Shown here: positions 14,823 through 22,959 of the stretch, piece after piece | Layout of the letters: every line of letters begins with the position of its first letter | Numbering within the stretch: the first letter of the stretch is position 1 | Assembly (NCBI GenBank): GCA_947489665.1 | Contig: CANLEH010000001.1 | Location: forward strand, 1,026,501-1,090,500 | Origin: an uncultured Roseicyclus sp. | GTDB taxonomy: Bacteria; Pseudomonadota; Alphaproteobacteria; Rhodobacterales; Rhodobacteraceae | Reading direction: 5' to 3' | DNA: 64,000 nucleotides | Made by a program: the position numbers and the translations under genes | Notes under the pieces: model-generated | Seen by the model: the letters and a program-made list of their open reading frames with translations, nothing else | The model's database searches: none | Told to the model about the DNA's origin: nothing

Positions 14823-16127
14823 ATGGCATCACCAGCCCCGTTTTCGAAGTATGAATTCCTGATCGCTTGGCGGTATCTGCGCGCTCGGAAGACCGAGGGC
14901 GGGGTCAGCGTCATGACCTGGATCAGTTTTATCGGCATCGCCCTTGCGGTGATGGCGCTGATTGCGACGCTCGCCGTGCGATCCGGGTTTCGCTACGAAT
15001 TCGTAGGGATCATCCTGGGCGCAAACCCGCATGTCGCCGTCTATGACATCGTGGAACGGGACGCGGCCGGCAATCTGGACCGCACAATGGAGAATTACAC
15101 CGAGGTCGCCGAAGCCGTGCGCGCGGTGGACGGGGTGGAACATGCGGCCGCTGTGATCCGGGGGCAGGTACTGTCGGCTTATCAGGGGCGCAATGCCGGT
15201 GTGGAGGTGATCGGCATCTCGCCCGAGGATCTGGCCACGATCCCGCTGGTGGCCGACCCGGAATGGAGCCAGGGCGCGCTATCCGAATTTGGAGAGCCTC
15301 AGGGCGAGGTGATGGGGCCGGGCATTGCAATCGGGGCCGGTGTAGCCCGCGATCTTGGGGCGAATGTGGGCGATAGCATTCGCCTGATCTCACCCGATGG
15401 CGCGCGGACGGCCTTTGGAACCAGCCCGCGCGTGTCGACCTTTCAGATTGCCTACATCTTCCAGGTCGGACGGTTCGATATCGACCGGACACGCGTCTAC
15501 ATCCCGTTTGACGAGGCGCAGGTCTACTTCAACCGGGATGGCGTGGCAGACGAGGTGCAGGTGACAGTCGCCGAACCTGAGCAGATCAACCAATATGTGC
15601 TGCCCCTGTTGCAAGCGGGTGGTGATGTGCAGATCTGGACCTGGGAGGATAGTTCCGGCGCGTATCTGAGGGCATTGCAGATGGAGGACAATATCATGTT
15701 CATCATTCTGTCGATCCTCGTGCTGATCGCGACAATGAACATCGTCTCGGGCCTTATTATGTTGGTGAAGAACAAGTCGCGCGATATTGGCATTTTGCGC
15801 ACGATCGGGTTGAGCGAGGGGGCGATCCTGCGGGTTTTCTTCATCTGCGGATCAGCCATTGGAGTGGCGGGCACACTTATGGGGGTGATCCTGGGCTGCG
15901 CCTTTGCGATCTGGATCGATCCGATCTTCAGTTTCGTGAACTACCTTGCGGGGGGAGGGGTCTGGGACCCTTCGGTGCGGTTGATCTCCGCCTTGCCCGC
16001 ACGGTTAGAGATGGGCGATGTCATCACCTCCATGTCGCTGGCCTTGGGGTTGAGTTTCGTGGTGACGATCTTCCCCGCGCGGCGGGCGGCCCGGATGAAT
16101 CCGGTGGAGGCGCTGCGGTATGAGTGA
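14823..16127 (+). CDS. lolC: lipoprotein-releasing ABC transporter permease LolC/LolE type
   Basis: A protein of 434 residues. One helix lies near the start (about residues 28-50), a large periplasmic domain spans about 55-290, and three helices follow at about 290-420: the MacB/LolC/FtsX layout. The N-terminus Ala-Trp-Arg-Tyr-Leu-Arg-Ala-Arg-Lys and the Val-Ser-Val-Met-Thr block are typical. LolC and LolE with LolD extract lipoproteins from the inner membrane and pass them to LolA; most alphaproteobacteria have one merged permease that acts as a homodimer, so the E. coli name is approximate. The end overlaps lolD by eight bases. Confidence 0.93.
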   Translation: MASPAPFSKYEFLIAWRYLRARKTEGGVSVMTWISFIGIALAVMALIATLAVRSGFRYEFVGIILGANPHVAVYDIVERDAAGNLDRTMENYTEVAEAVRAVDGVEHAAAVIRGQVLSAYQGRNAGVEVIGISPEDLATIPLVADPEWSQGALSEFGEPQGEVMGPGIAIGAGVARDLGANVGDSIRLISPDGARTAFGTSPRVSTFQIAYIFQVGRFDIDRTRVYIPFDEAQVYFNRDGVADEVQVTVAEPEQINQYVLPLLQAGGDVQIWTWEDSSGAYLRALQMEDNIMFIILSILVLIATMNIVSGLIMLVKNKSRDIGILRTIGLSEGAILRVFFICGSAIGVAGTLMGVILGCAFAIWIDPIFSFVNYLAGGGVWDPSVRLISALPARLEMGDVITSMSLALGLSFVVTIFPARRAARMNPVEALRYE

Positions 16128-16830
16128 TCTGGCGTCTCGCCCGGAGGCGGGCAATTTGGCCTTGAGGTTGGATGGCATCGAGAAGGCTTATAACCATGGC
16201 AAGCCAAACGAGATCGCAGTTTTGCGGGGCGCCTCGGTGGCGATCCCGAAGGGCGAGATTGTTGGGTTGATCGCGCCGTCGGGTGCCGGGAAATCGACGC
16301 TTCTTCATATTGCGGGCCTGCTTGATGTGGCCGATAGCGGGACGGTTGAGATTGGCGGGCAGGCCGTGACCGGGGCGTCGGACCGCGCGCGCACAACGGC
16401 GCGCCGCGAAGGGGTGGGGTTTGTCTATCAGTTCCACCATCTGCTGCCGGAATTCTCAGCGGCGGAGAATATTGTGCTGCCGCAACTGGCGAACGGCATT
16501 GGGCGTGGAACGGCAGAGCAAAGGGCCGCGGATTTGCTGGGCCGTGTGGGCCTTGGCCCACGGGCAGCGCATCGTCCGGCAGAACTGTCAGGTGGGGAGC
16601 AACAGCGTGTGGCCTTTTGCAGAGCTTTGGCAAACCAGCCTGCGCTGATGTTGGCGGACGAGCCAACGGGCAACCTGGATCCTGCGACATCCGACACGGT
16701 TTTTGATGTTTTGATGGAATTGGTACGCGGCACCGGCCTATCGGCGTTGATCGCGACCCACAACCATGAGCTCGCTGCGCGGATGGACCGAGTAATTCGC
16801 CTGGAAGATGGTGTGCTGGTGGCCGCCTGA
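16120..16830 (+). CDS. lolD: lipoprotein-releasing ABC transporter ATPase LolD
   Basis: A protein of 236 residues, one ABC ATPase domain. Walker A is Ala-Pro-Ser-Gly-Ala-Gly-Lys-Ser-Thr near residue 56, the signature is Leu-Ser-Gly-Gly-Glu-Gln-Gln-Arg-Val near 155, Walker B leads to Ala-Asp-Glu-Pro-Thr-Gly-Asn-Leu-Asp near 178, and the H-loop is Ala-Thr-His-Asn-His. Phe-His-His-Leu-Leu-Pro-Glu-Phe-Ser-Ala after the Q-loop is a LolD-type signature. It provides the energy for release of outer-membrane lipoproteins. ATG at 16120 lies within the end of lolC, so synthesis is coupled. Confidence 0.95.
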   Translation: MSDLASRPEAGNLALRLDGIEKAYNHGKPNEIAVLRGASVAIPKGEIVGLIAPSGAGKSTLLHIAGLLDVADSGTVEIGGQAVTGASDRARTTARREGVGFVYQFHHLLPEFSAAENIVLPQLANGIGRGTAEQRAADLLGRVGLGPRAAHRPAELSGGEQQRVAFCRALANQPALMLADEPTGNLDPATSDTVFDVLMELVRGTGLSALIATHNHELAARMDRVIRLEDGVLVAA

Positions 16831-16908
16831 GCGTCGCGTTGGCGAAAGGAGCGGCTGCGCCGCATTGTTCTTGCCTCGCGTCGGCGCATCCGCGCCTTTG
16901 GCTCGAGA

Positions 16909-16990
16909 GGGGGCGTGCCGCCCCCCGTCGCGTTCCGCGACTCCCCCTGCAGGTATTTATGAACCAGTGGAAGGCAGGGGGCTGTTGCGA
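16909..16990. repeat. hairpin plus GTATTTATGAACCAG-type intergenic element
   Basis: GGGGGCG (16909-16915) pairs with CGCCCCC (16919-16925) across three bases, followed by a C-rich stretch and GTATTTATGAACCAG (about 16954-16968). Intergenic sequences with a C-run, then a TATTT-containing segment, recur in Rhodobacteraceae genomes at gene ends (from memory). It lies between convergent lolD and the hydrolase gene and may act as a two-way terminator. Confidence 0.4.
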
Positions 16991-17003
16991 GGTGGGGGTG
17001 CGA

Positions 17004-17957
17004 TCAGGCCGGGTGAGCGTCGAAATGCGAGAGGATGGCGTCGAGGGTCTGGCCGCGCCGCGCAGGGTTTTCCATCAGCACTTCGTGGCGTCCGCCGTCA
17101 ACCAGGATGAACGCGCCGCCCGGCCAGGTTTCCATGCGCTGTTGGGCGTTGCTGATGGACACGCGCTTTTCGTCGCTGCCGACGATTGTCACGACAGGGA
17201 GATCGAGGGGCGGCATGGCGAGTAGGGCGTCTGCCTCTTCCTCTGCAGCGGCCACCCAACGGAAGGAGGGGCCGCCCAGGGTCAATTCGGGATGCGCCGC
17301 CATCTGGCGGTTCATATAGGCGTATTGGTCCGGGTCCGTTGTCAGGATATTGCCGTCGAACGGCTCTGCCTTCCACGGGCCGGTTGTGATGGCAAAACGG
17401 TTGTCGCGGCCCAGAAGCGCGCTGCCGCCGATCAGGACGGGCGAGATCATCTTCAAGAGTGGAGACAGTTGGATGCCCCACATCGGGCCGGTGAAGGCGG
17501 CTGCGGCGACGGGCAGGCCGTCGTAAAGCGCGCGCAGGCCGATGCAGCCGCCCATGGAATGGCCGACCAGGTACCAGGGTTTGGGCAGATCGAGAGCTTC
17601 CATCGCCGCACGAAACGCCGCCACGTCCTGGCGGTATTCATCGAAGCTGACCACATGGCCCACACCCGGTTCATGCTGCGGGCGGTCGGCCAGGCCCTGA
17701 CCGCGCCAGTCGAAGCTGACCATGCCGTAGCCAGCATCGGCGAGATCCTGAGCAACGCGGCCATATTTCTCAACATATTCGGTGCGGCCGCAGAACATCA
17801 GCACGGTGCCTTTGGGCCCGGATGGCCAGACGCCAAACCGGAGCCGTGTGCCATCCTCGGCGCGCACCCACCAAGCCTCTGCCCCTGCGGGTCCTTCTGC
17901 GATCTCGGCAAAGAAGGGGGCGGTCTCCAGACCGGTGGGTGCGGTGCCTGTCAACAT
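17004..17957 (-). CDS. alpha/beta hydrolase, lysophospholipase (PldB) type
   Basis: A protein of 317 residues. The nucleophile elbow is Gly-His-Ser-Met-Gly-Gly near residue 134, the oxyanion region Phe-Cys-Gly-Arg-Thr-Glu-Tyr-Val-Glu-Lys-Tyr near 55 is typical of the PldB/monoglyceride-lipase group, the acid is likely Asp in Val-Gly-Ser-Asp-Glu-Lys near 269, and the His is in Gly-Gly-Arg-His-Glu-Val near 292. It probably removes acyl chains from lysophospholipids or monoacylglycerols. No signal peptide is visible. The start overlaps the stop of the SCP2-domain gene by one base (TGATG), so the two are coupled. Confidence 0.88.
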   Translation of the reverse strand: MLTGTAPTGLETAPFFAEIAEGPAGAEAWWVRAEDGTRLRFGVWPSGPKGTVLMFCGRTEYVEKYGRVAQDLADAGYGMVSFDWRGQGLADRPQHEPGVGHVVSFDEYRQDVAAFRAAMEALDLPKPWYLVGHSMGGCIGLRALYDGLPVAAAAFTGPMWGIQLSPLLKMISPVLIGGSALLGRDNRFAITTGPWKAEPFDGNILTTDPDQYAYMNRQMAAHPELTLGGPSFRWVAAAEEEADALLAMPPLDLPVVTIVGSDEKRVSISNAQQRMETWPGGAFILVDGGRHEVLMENPARRGQTLDAILSHFDAHPA

Positions 17958-18256
17958 CAGCTGAGAACACCACCCAGTTTCATGGCAGTGCCCATGTCGC
18001 CGTCGAGCGTCAGCTTGCCGGACATGAACGCGGCCGTGGGGTTCAATTCGCCCGACATGATCTCCTGAAAGACATCGGTGTCGGCGGACATGGTGACGTC
18101 CGCGGCATCGGCGTCCGTCGCTTCGCGGACTTCCGTACCTTCGACGATAACGGCGCCTTCGCCGTTGATTTCGAACTTTGCAGAGCCGTCAAAGCTTTGC
18201 CCGTCCAGTTTCTCGGAGATGGCCGCAACGGCGGCCTCAATAATTGCATTGCCCAT
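17957..18256 (-). CDS. SCP2 sterol-binding domain protein
   Basis: A protein of 99 residues, one SCP2 fold. The acidic sequence has Lys-Phe-Glu-Ile-Asn-Gly-Glu-Gly and the closing Phe-Met-Ser-Gly-Lys-Leu-Thr-Leu-Asp-Gly-Asp-Met-Gly-Thr-Ala-Met-Lys-Leu typical of stand-alone bacterial SCP2 proteins, which bind lipids or acyl chains non-specifically. Coupling to a lysophospholipase-like hydrolase suggests it presents or buffers a hydrophobic substrate; this is inference. ATG at 18256 has AAGGGACC nine bases upstream; the extra residues of the longer frame are not needed. Confidence 0.9.
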   Translation of the reverse strand: MGNAIIEAAVAAISEKLDGQSFDGSAKFEINGEGAVIVEGTEVREATDADAADVTMSADTDVFQEIMSGELNPTAAFMSGKLTLDGDMGTAMKLGGVLS

Positions 18257-18345
18257 GTTTTCAGGTCCCTTGATATCCCTTGGAGGCATCACCCTCGCGC
18301 AGACTTGATCTAGTATTCGCTGCGCGGAATGCTACGTTCCGGACC

Positions 18346-18897
18346 ATGACGTTTCCATCACGCATCATCAACTTTGCCGTTACGTCCGTCATCTGCGGGT
18401 TTCCCGTAGTTGCGGTGGCGCAATCGACCGTTGACGACTTCCTTGACCGGCTGGCGAATCCTGAGCTGCGGAACTGGGAGGTCGTTGAGCAAGAGGTCTT
18501 TCAACGTTGGCAAATTTCGGGCTCTGCCTCGGCGGATTACCTGCTGCGGCGCGGGATCGAGGCGTTGGAAGCGCAGGAGTATGATGAAGCCTATGATCAT
18601 TTGACTGCTTTGACAGACCATGCGCCGGAATTTGCCGAAGGGTGGAATGCGCGGGCGCGGTTGTTTGTGGAACAGCAGATGTATGGGCCTGCAATTGCGG
18701 ATTTGCAGCGCGTGCTTGCGTTGGAGCCGCGGCATTTCGGGGCGCTGGTGTCGATGGGATTGATGTTGGAGGATATGGGGGATGTCGACCGTGCGCGCGA
18801 GGCCTATGGTCTGGCCCATGATCTGCATCCCAATCAGCCGGACATCTTGCGCCTGCTCGACAACCTTCGCGTACAGGAAGAGGGCGAGGCCCTTTAG
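18346..18897 (+). CDS. secreted TPR protein
   Basis: A protein of 183 residues with a signal peptide ending near Val-Ala-Val-Ala-Gln (about residue 26). After a short linker (Leu-Ala-Asn-Pro-Glu-Leu ... Trp) there are about three tetratricopeptide repeats between residues 66 and 175, marked by Ala-Glu-Gly-Trp-Asn-Ala-Arg-Ala, Tyr-Gly-Pro-Ala-Ile-Ala-Asp-Leu, and Leu-Ala-Leu-Glu-Pro-Arg-His. Such periplasmic TPR proteins scaffold envelope complexes. It is a single gene divergent from the SCP2-hydrolase pair, 100 bases before the helicase. ATG at 18346 gives a proper signal peptide; a frame starting at 18280 would not. Confidence 0.85.
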   Translation: MTFPSRIINFAVTSVICGFPVVAVAQSTVDDFLDRLANPELRNWEVVEQEVFQRWQISGSASADYLLRRGIEALEAQEYDEAYDHLTALTDHAPEFAEGWNARARLFVEQQMYGPAIADLQRVLALEPRHFGALVSMGLMLEDMGDVDRAREAYGLAHDLHPNQPDILRLLDNLRVQEEGEAL

Positions 18898-18997
18898 CCT
18901 GCCCCTTGCCCCCAGGCCTGATTTCGGAACAAAGAGAAGCTGAAAAGGGTGTTGGCGATCCAGTCGCCATCACCGTGTCACGCGCCCGGAGACGGCC

Positions 18998-21832
18998 TTG
19001 TCGATGAAACGCATAGCTGCCGTTCTGGGGCCGACCAATACCGGCAAGACCCACTACGCGATTGAACGGATGCTGGGGCACCGCACAGGTGTGATCGGCC
19101 TGCCGCTGCGCCTTTTGGCGCGCGAAGTCTACGACAAGATCGTCGCCATTCGCGGCCCGTCGGTGGTGGCGTTGGTCACGGGCGAGGAGCGGATCGTTCC
19201 AGAGCGGACCCAATATTGGGTTTGCACTGTGGAGGCGATGCCTACGGGCAATGGTGCGGATTTCGTAGCGATTGACGAGATCCAGCTTTGTGCCGACCCG
19301 GAGCGCGGCCATGTCTTCACCGACCGCCTGTTGCATGCGCGGGGCCTGCACGAGACGCTGTTTCTGGGGGCGGAGACGATGCGACCAGCAATCGCCGCGT
19401 TGGTGCAAGGGGCTGAATTCATCCGGCGGGAGCGTTTTTCACAGCTTGTTTATGCAGGTTCGAAAAAGGTCAGCCGGATGCCGCCCCGTTCCGCGATTGT
19501 CGGGTTTTCGGTTGAGAACCTGTACGCGATGGCCGAACTGCTGCGCCGTCAGAAGGGCGGGGCGGCGGTGGTCATGGGCGCGCTGAGCCCGCGCACGCGC
19601 AACGCGCAGGTGGAGCTTTATCAGAACGGCGATGTGGATGTGCTGGTGGCGACAGACGCCATTGGGATGGGCCTGAACCTCGACATCAAGCATGTTGCGT
19701 TTTCGGGGCTGCGCAAATTCGACGGACGCAAGATGCGTGACCTGTGGCCGAATGAATTGGCGCAGATTGCGGGGCGTGCGGGGCGGCATATGAATGACGG
19801 CTCGTTCGGAGTGACGGGCGAGGCGCCGCCGCTGGATGAACAGGTGGCGGAGGCCATAATGGAGCATCGCTTTGCCCCCGTGCGTAAGCTGATGTGGCGG
19901 AATTCCGCGCTGGAGTTCGGCTCAGCCGAGCGGCTGATCGCGTCGCTGGAAGAGCGCACTGATGACGAATGGCTGGCCCGTGCACGCGAAGCGGATGACT
20001 TGCAAGCGCTCAAGGCGTTGGTGGCGCGGCCCGAGATAAACGAACGGCTGAGGGACGCGAGGTCCGTGCGGCTGTTGTGGGATGTGTGCAACATCCCGGA
20101 TTTTCGCGGCATTTCCCACGGCGAACATGCCGATCTTCTGGGACGAATCTTCGAGTTCCTGCACGAGACGCGGCGGGTGCCGGATGATTGGCTGGCCCGT
20201 CAGGTCAAACGCATCGACCGGACCCAGGGGGATATCGACACGCTGAGCAAACGGCTCGCCTATATCCGGACCTGGACTTACGTGGCGCAGCGCAATGGCT
20301 GGGTCGATGACGAAAGCCATTGGCGCGGCGCGACCCGTGCCGTAGAAGACCGACTGTCAGACGCGCTTCACACTGCGTTGACACAAAGATTTGTCGATCG
20401 GCGGACGAGTATGCTCCTTCGCCGGTTGAAACAGAGGGAGAGCCTTGTGGCCGAAGTGAACGACCAAGGGGAAGTGACGGTGGAGGGCCAGGTGCTTGGC
20501 CGCATCGAAGGCTTCCGCTTTCGCATGGATGAAACCGCCAGCCCCGATGAGGCGAAGACGTTGCAACAGGCAGCGATGGCGGCCTTGCGCCCCGAATTCC
20601 ATCTGCGCGCAGACCGGATGTACAATGCGCCGGACACGGAATTCGATCTGACCGAACAGGGCGGATTGATGTGGGGCGACCAGGCGGTCGGGAAATTGGT
20701 ACGCGGCGAGGAGCCGATGAAGCCGGTGGCCGAGGCGTTCGTGGATGAGGAAGCCGCCGGTGCGGACGTCGTCCAGAAGGTCCAGCGCCGGTTGCAACAC
20801 TTCATCGACCGCCGGGTGGCCGCGCAGTTCGAGCCGCTTCTTGCGATGTCGCGCGACGAGGCGATCACGGGACTTGCCAAAGGTGTGGCATTCCAGCTTC
20901 TGGAGAATTTCGGGATCGTCCCGAGGGGTGAGATTGCCGACGACATCAAGGCGCTCGACCAAGACGCGCGCGGGTTGCTGCGCAAGCATGGTGTGCGGTT
21001 CGGGCAATACACTATTTTTCTGCCCCTGTTGTTGAAACCCGCGCCGACGCGGCTGCGGCTGGTGATGTGGGGCCTGTGGCAAAAGCTCGATGCCTTCCCT
21101 GACAGCCCGCCCCCGGGGCTGGTAACGATCCCGACGGTCGAAGGCGCGCCGAACGGGCACGCGACGATGGCGGGCTACCGCGTGGCGGGCGCACGTTCGA
21201 TCCGCATCGACATGCTAGAGCGCCTGGCCGATCTGCTGCGCGGCGAAGACAGTCGGGGTGGGTTCGAGGCGAACCCGGATATGTTGAGCATTTCCGGCCT
21301 GACGCTGGAACAATTCGCCGACCTGATGGGTGGCCTTGGCTACAAGGCAGAACCGGGCGAGCGGGTGAAGGTGAAAGCCGCACCAGAGGCGCCAAAGGCC
21401 GAGGACGCACCAGCGGAGGAGGCCTCCGCCGAGGTGCCAGCCGAGGCCGGCGAAAGGCCCGAAGCGCCCGACGAGGCAATCGCCTCCGAGGAGGTGCCGG
21501 AAGCGACGGAGGAGGGGACCCCTGCCGAGGCAGCAGACGCGCCGGTAGAGGCAAGCGAAGCGCCGGCCGAGGCCGCAGAGGCGGAGATGGAGGTCTTCTA
21601 CACTTTCACTTGGGCCCCGCGTGGGCGCGGCGCGCAACGACCGCGCCGCGATGATCGCGCACCACAAGGCAAGCGCGGCAAGCCGCAGGGTGGCAAACCC
21701 AAGGGCAAAGGCGGCAAGCGCCCGCCGCGCGACGAGAGGCCCAAGACCTACTCCGCCAAGCCTGAGAAATCTGGCAAGGTTGATCCGGACAATCCGTTTG
21801 CCGTTCTGGCCGCGCTCAAGGACAAGTCCTGA
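18998..21832 (+). CDS. SUPV3L1/Suv3-like RNA helicase with long charged tail
   Basis: A superfamily 2 helicase of 944 residues. Walker A Gly-Pro-Thr-Asn-Thr-Gly-Lys-Thr is at 11-18, motif II Asp-Glu-Ile-Gln near 92, and the C-terminal helicase lobe shows Ala-Thr-Asp-Ala-Ile-Gly-Met-Gly-Leu-Asn near 220 and Gln-Ile-Ala-Gly-Arg-Ala-Gly-Arg near 256. The mitochondrial relative Suv3 unwinds RNA for degradation; the bacterial role is not settled. From about residue 792 the sequence becomes an acidic Ala/Glu/Pro repeat zone (to about 865), then a basic Arg/Gly/Lys/Pro zone, ending in Pro-Phe-Ala-Val-Leu-Ala-Ala-Leu-Lys. TTG at 18998 has GGAG at good distance; ATG at 19004 is the alternative. Confidence 0.9.
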   Translation: MSMKRIAAVLGPTNTGKTHYAIERMLGHRTGVIGLPLRLLAREVYDKIVAIRGPSVVALVTGEERIVPERTQYWVCTVEAMPTGNGADFVAIDEIQLCADPERGHVFTDRLLHARGLHETLFLGAETMRPAIAALVQGAEFIRRERFSQLVYAGSKKVSRMPPRSAIVGFSVENLYAMAELLRRQKGGAAVVMGALSPRTRNAQVELYQNGDVDVLVATDAIGMGLNLDIKHVAFSGLRKFDGRKMRDLWPNELAQIAGRAGRHMNDGSFGVTGEAPPLDEQVAEAIMEHRFAPVRKLMWRNSALEFGSAERLIASLEERTDDEWLARAREADDLQALKALVARPEINERLRDARSVRLLWDVCNIPDFRGISHGEHADLLGRIFEFLHETRRVPDDWLARQVKRIDRTQGDIDTLSKRLAYIRTWTYVAQRNGWVDDESHWRGATRAVEDRLSDALHTALTQRFVDRRTSMLLRRLKQRESLVAEVNDQGEVTVEGQVLGRIEGFRFRMDETASPDEAKTLQQAAMAALRPEFHLRADRMYNAPDTEFDLTEQGGLMWGDQAVGKLVRGEEPMKPVAEAFVDEEAAGADVVQKVQRRLQHFIDRRVAAQFEPLLAMSRDEAITGLAKGVAFQLLENFGIVPRGEIADDIKALDQDARGLLRKHGVRFGQYTIFLPLLLKPAPTRLRLVMWGLWQKLDAFPDSPPPGLVTIPTVEGAPNGHATMAGYRVAGARSIRIDMLERLADLLRGEDSRGGFEANPDMLSISGLTLEQFADLMGGLGYKAEPGERVKVKAAPEAPKAEDAPAEEASAEVPAEAGERPEAPDEAIASEEVPEATEEGTPAEAADAPVEASEAPAEAAEAEMEVFYTFTWAPRGRGAQRPRRDDRAPQGKRGKPQGGKPKGKGGKRPPRDERPKTYSAKPEKSGKVDPDNPFAVLAALKDKS

Positions 21833-22185
21833 ACGAGGCGGTCGCAAAGGACCGGCTCGACCGCTGGCTCTGGCAGGCGCGGTTCTTCAAAACGCGCAGC
21901 CTGGCCGCCCGCACCGTCTCGGATGGTGCGGTGCGTGTGGACGGCGACAAGGTGTCCAAGGCGTCGACGCAGATCAGCCCCGGCCATGTCCTGACCTTTC
22001 CCCAGGGGCGGCAGATTCGCGTCGTGAGGATCTTGGCTTTGGCCAATCGGCGCGGCCCGGCAGCCGAGGCGCAATCGCTCTATGAGGACCTGACCCCGCA
22101 GGCCGAACCGGAGCCGCCGCGGGTCGGTCCGCGCCCCACGAAAAAGGATCGGCGCAACCTGGAAGCCTTTCGAGACACGGAGTAA
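21829..22185 (+). CDS. S4 domain RNA-binding protein (Hsp15-like), apparent CTG start
   Basis: A protein of 118 residues. The N-terminal S4 domain shows Asp-Arg-Trp-Leu-Trp-Gln-Ala-Arg-Phe-Phe-Lys-Thr-Arg, then Ala-Ala-Arg-Thr-Val-Ser-Asp-Gly, then Val-Arg-Val-Asp-Gly-Asp-Lys-Val-Ser-Lys. The basic tail ends Lys-Lys-Asp-Arg-Arg-Asn-Leu. Hsp15-type proteins rescue stalled 50S subunits carrying nascent chains. The S4 domain begins well upstream of the first GTG (21931), and no ATG, GTG or TTG exists in frame between the preceding stop (21781) and that GTG. CTG at 21829 overlaps the helicase stop (CTGA) and has AAGGA six bases upstream, so it is the likely start. Confidence 0.85.
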   Translation: MNEAVAKDRLDRWLWQARFFKTRSLAARTVSDGAVRVDGDKVSKASTQISPGHVLTFPQGRQIRVVRILALANRRGPAAEAQSLYEDLTPQAEPEPPRVGPRPTKKDRRNLEAFRDTE

Positions 22186-22205
22186 ATCCCAGCCGCTTGG
22201 CAAAG

Positions 22206-22223
22206 TGTAAACTTTGACTTACA
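22206..22223. promoter_or_regulatory. candidate operator before fdxA: TGT-N12-ACA palindrome
   Basis: TGTAA (22206-22210) and TTACA (22219-22223) form a perfect inverted repeat with eight bases between; the outer GTGTAA/TTACAC arms extend to 22205-22224. The TGT-N12-ACA form matches the consensus for PpsR/CrtJ-type regulators, but others recognise similar sites. A TTGACT hexamer (22215-22220) lies inside and could be a -35. It is 102 bases before fdxA. Confidence 0.4.
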
Positions 22224-22325
22224 CATTGCTGACATGTGCGTGACGCGGCCATTCCGCTGTCTTGCATCCGCCCGCGCCCTGCCGTAGCAGGCGACCCAAG
22301 ATCGACCGACCAGGACCGCCTGCCC

Positions 22326-22661
22326 ATGACCTATATCGTCAACGACGCCTGCATCGCCTGCAAGTACACAGATTGCGTTGAAGTCTGCCCTGTGGATTGC
22401 TTCTACGAGGGTGAGAATATGCTGGTGATCCATCCCGACGAGTGCATCGATTGTGGCGTGTGCGAACCTGAATGCCCCGCCGACGCGATCCGCCCCGACA
22501 CGGAGCCGGATATGGAGAAGTGGGTGGAGTTCAACCGCAAGTATTCCGAGCTTTGGCCTGTCATCATCACCAAGAAAGATCCGCTGCCCACGGCAGAGGA
22601 GATGGATGGCAAGGAGGGCAAGATGGAGCTCTTCTCGGAGGCGGCAGGCGAGGGCGGCTGA
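22326..22661 (+). CDS. fdxA: seven-iron ferredoxin FdxA
   Basis: A protein of 111 residues with the dicluster layout of FdxA: Cys-Ile-Ala-Cys-Lys-Tyr-Thr-Asp-Cys ... Cys-Pro-Val-Asp (3Fe-4S side), then [12 protein letters not shown] (4Fe-4S side), and an acidic C-terminus with Trp-Val-Glu-Phe-Asn. It carries electrons at low potential in the cytoplasm. ATG at 22326 gives the canonical Thr-Tyr-Ile-Val start; the longer frame from 22236 is not supported. It lies between the helicase/S4 pair and carD, an order usual in Rhodobacterales. Confidence 0.95.
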   Translation: MTYIVNDACIACKYTDCVEVCPVDCFYEGENMLVIHPDECIDCGVCEPECPADAIRPDTEPDMEKWVEFNRKYSELWPVIITKKDPLPTAEEMDGKEGKMELFSEAAGEGG

Positions 22662-22715
22662 CCACCCGATTCGGCGCTGCACTGCCGAAGGGTGAGCAAT
22701 ATTGACCCAAGAATT

Positions 22716-22733
22716 CCCCCTGATTTTAGGGGG
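22716..22733 (+). terminator. weak hairpin after fdxA
   Basis: CCCCCT (22716-22721) pairs with AGGGGG (22728-22733) across GATTTT; only two T follow. It lies 55 bases after the fdxA stop. The rest of the gap before carD (22734-22950) contains a further GAATCA-GGGG-TGATTC repeat near 22763, but no promoter I can place with confidence. Confidence 0.45.
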
Positions 22734-22959
22734 TTCGGGCACGCTGCACAGCGGAAACCTAGGAATCAGGGGTGATTCGTGCTATGTATGTGGGACGTAA
22801 TGCACTGTCTGTACCACTCAGGGGTCGCTTGATCGGCCCGGAAACTCTGCAGCATTGAACCAACGCAAACGGAAAGCTCGCGCTTGCCGGGTGCGTTTTT
22901 GACGCCTGCATCCCGCGCCGCCCAAAAGGGCGCGGCGCCACAAAAAGGAAATGAAACGC

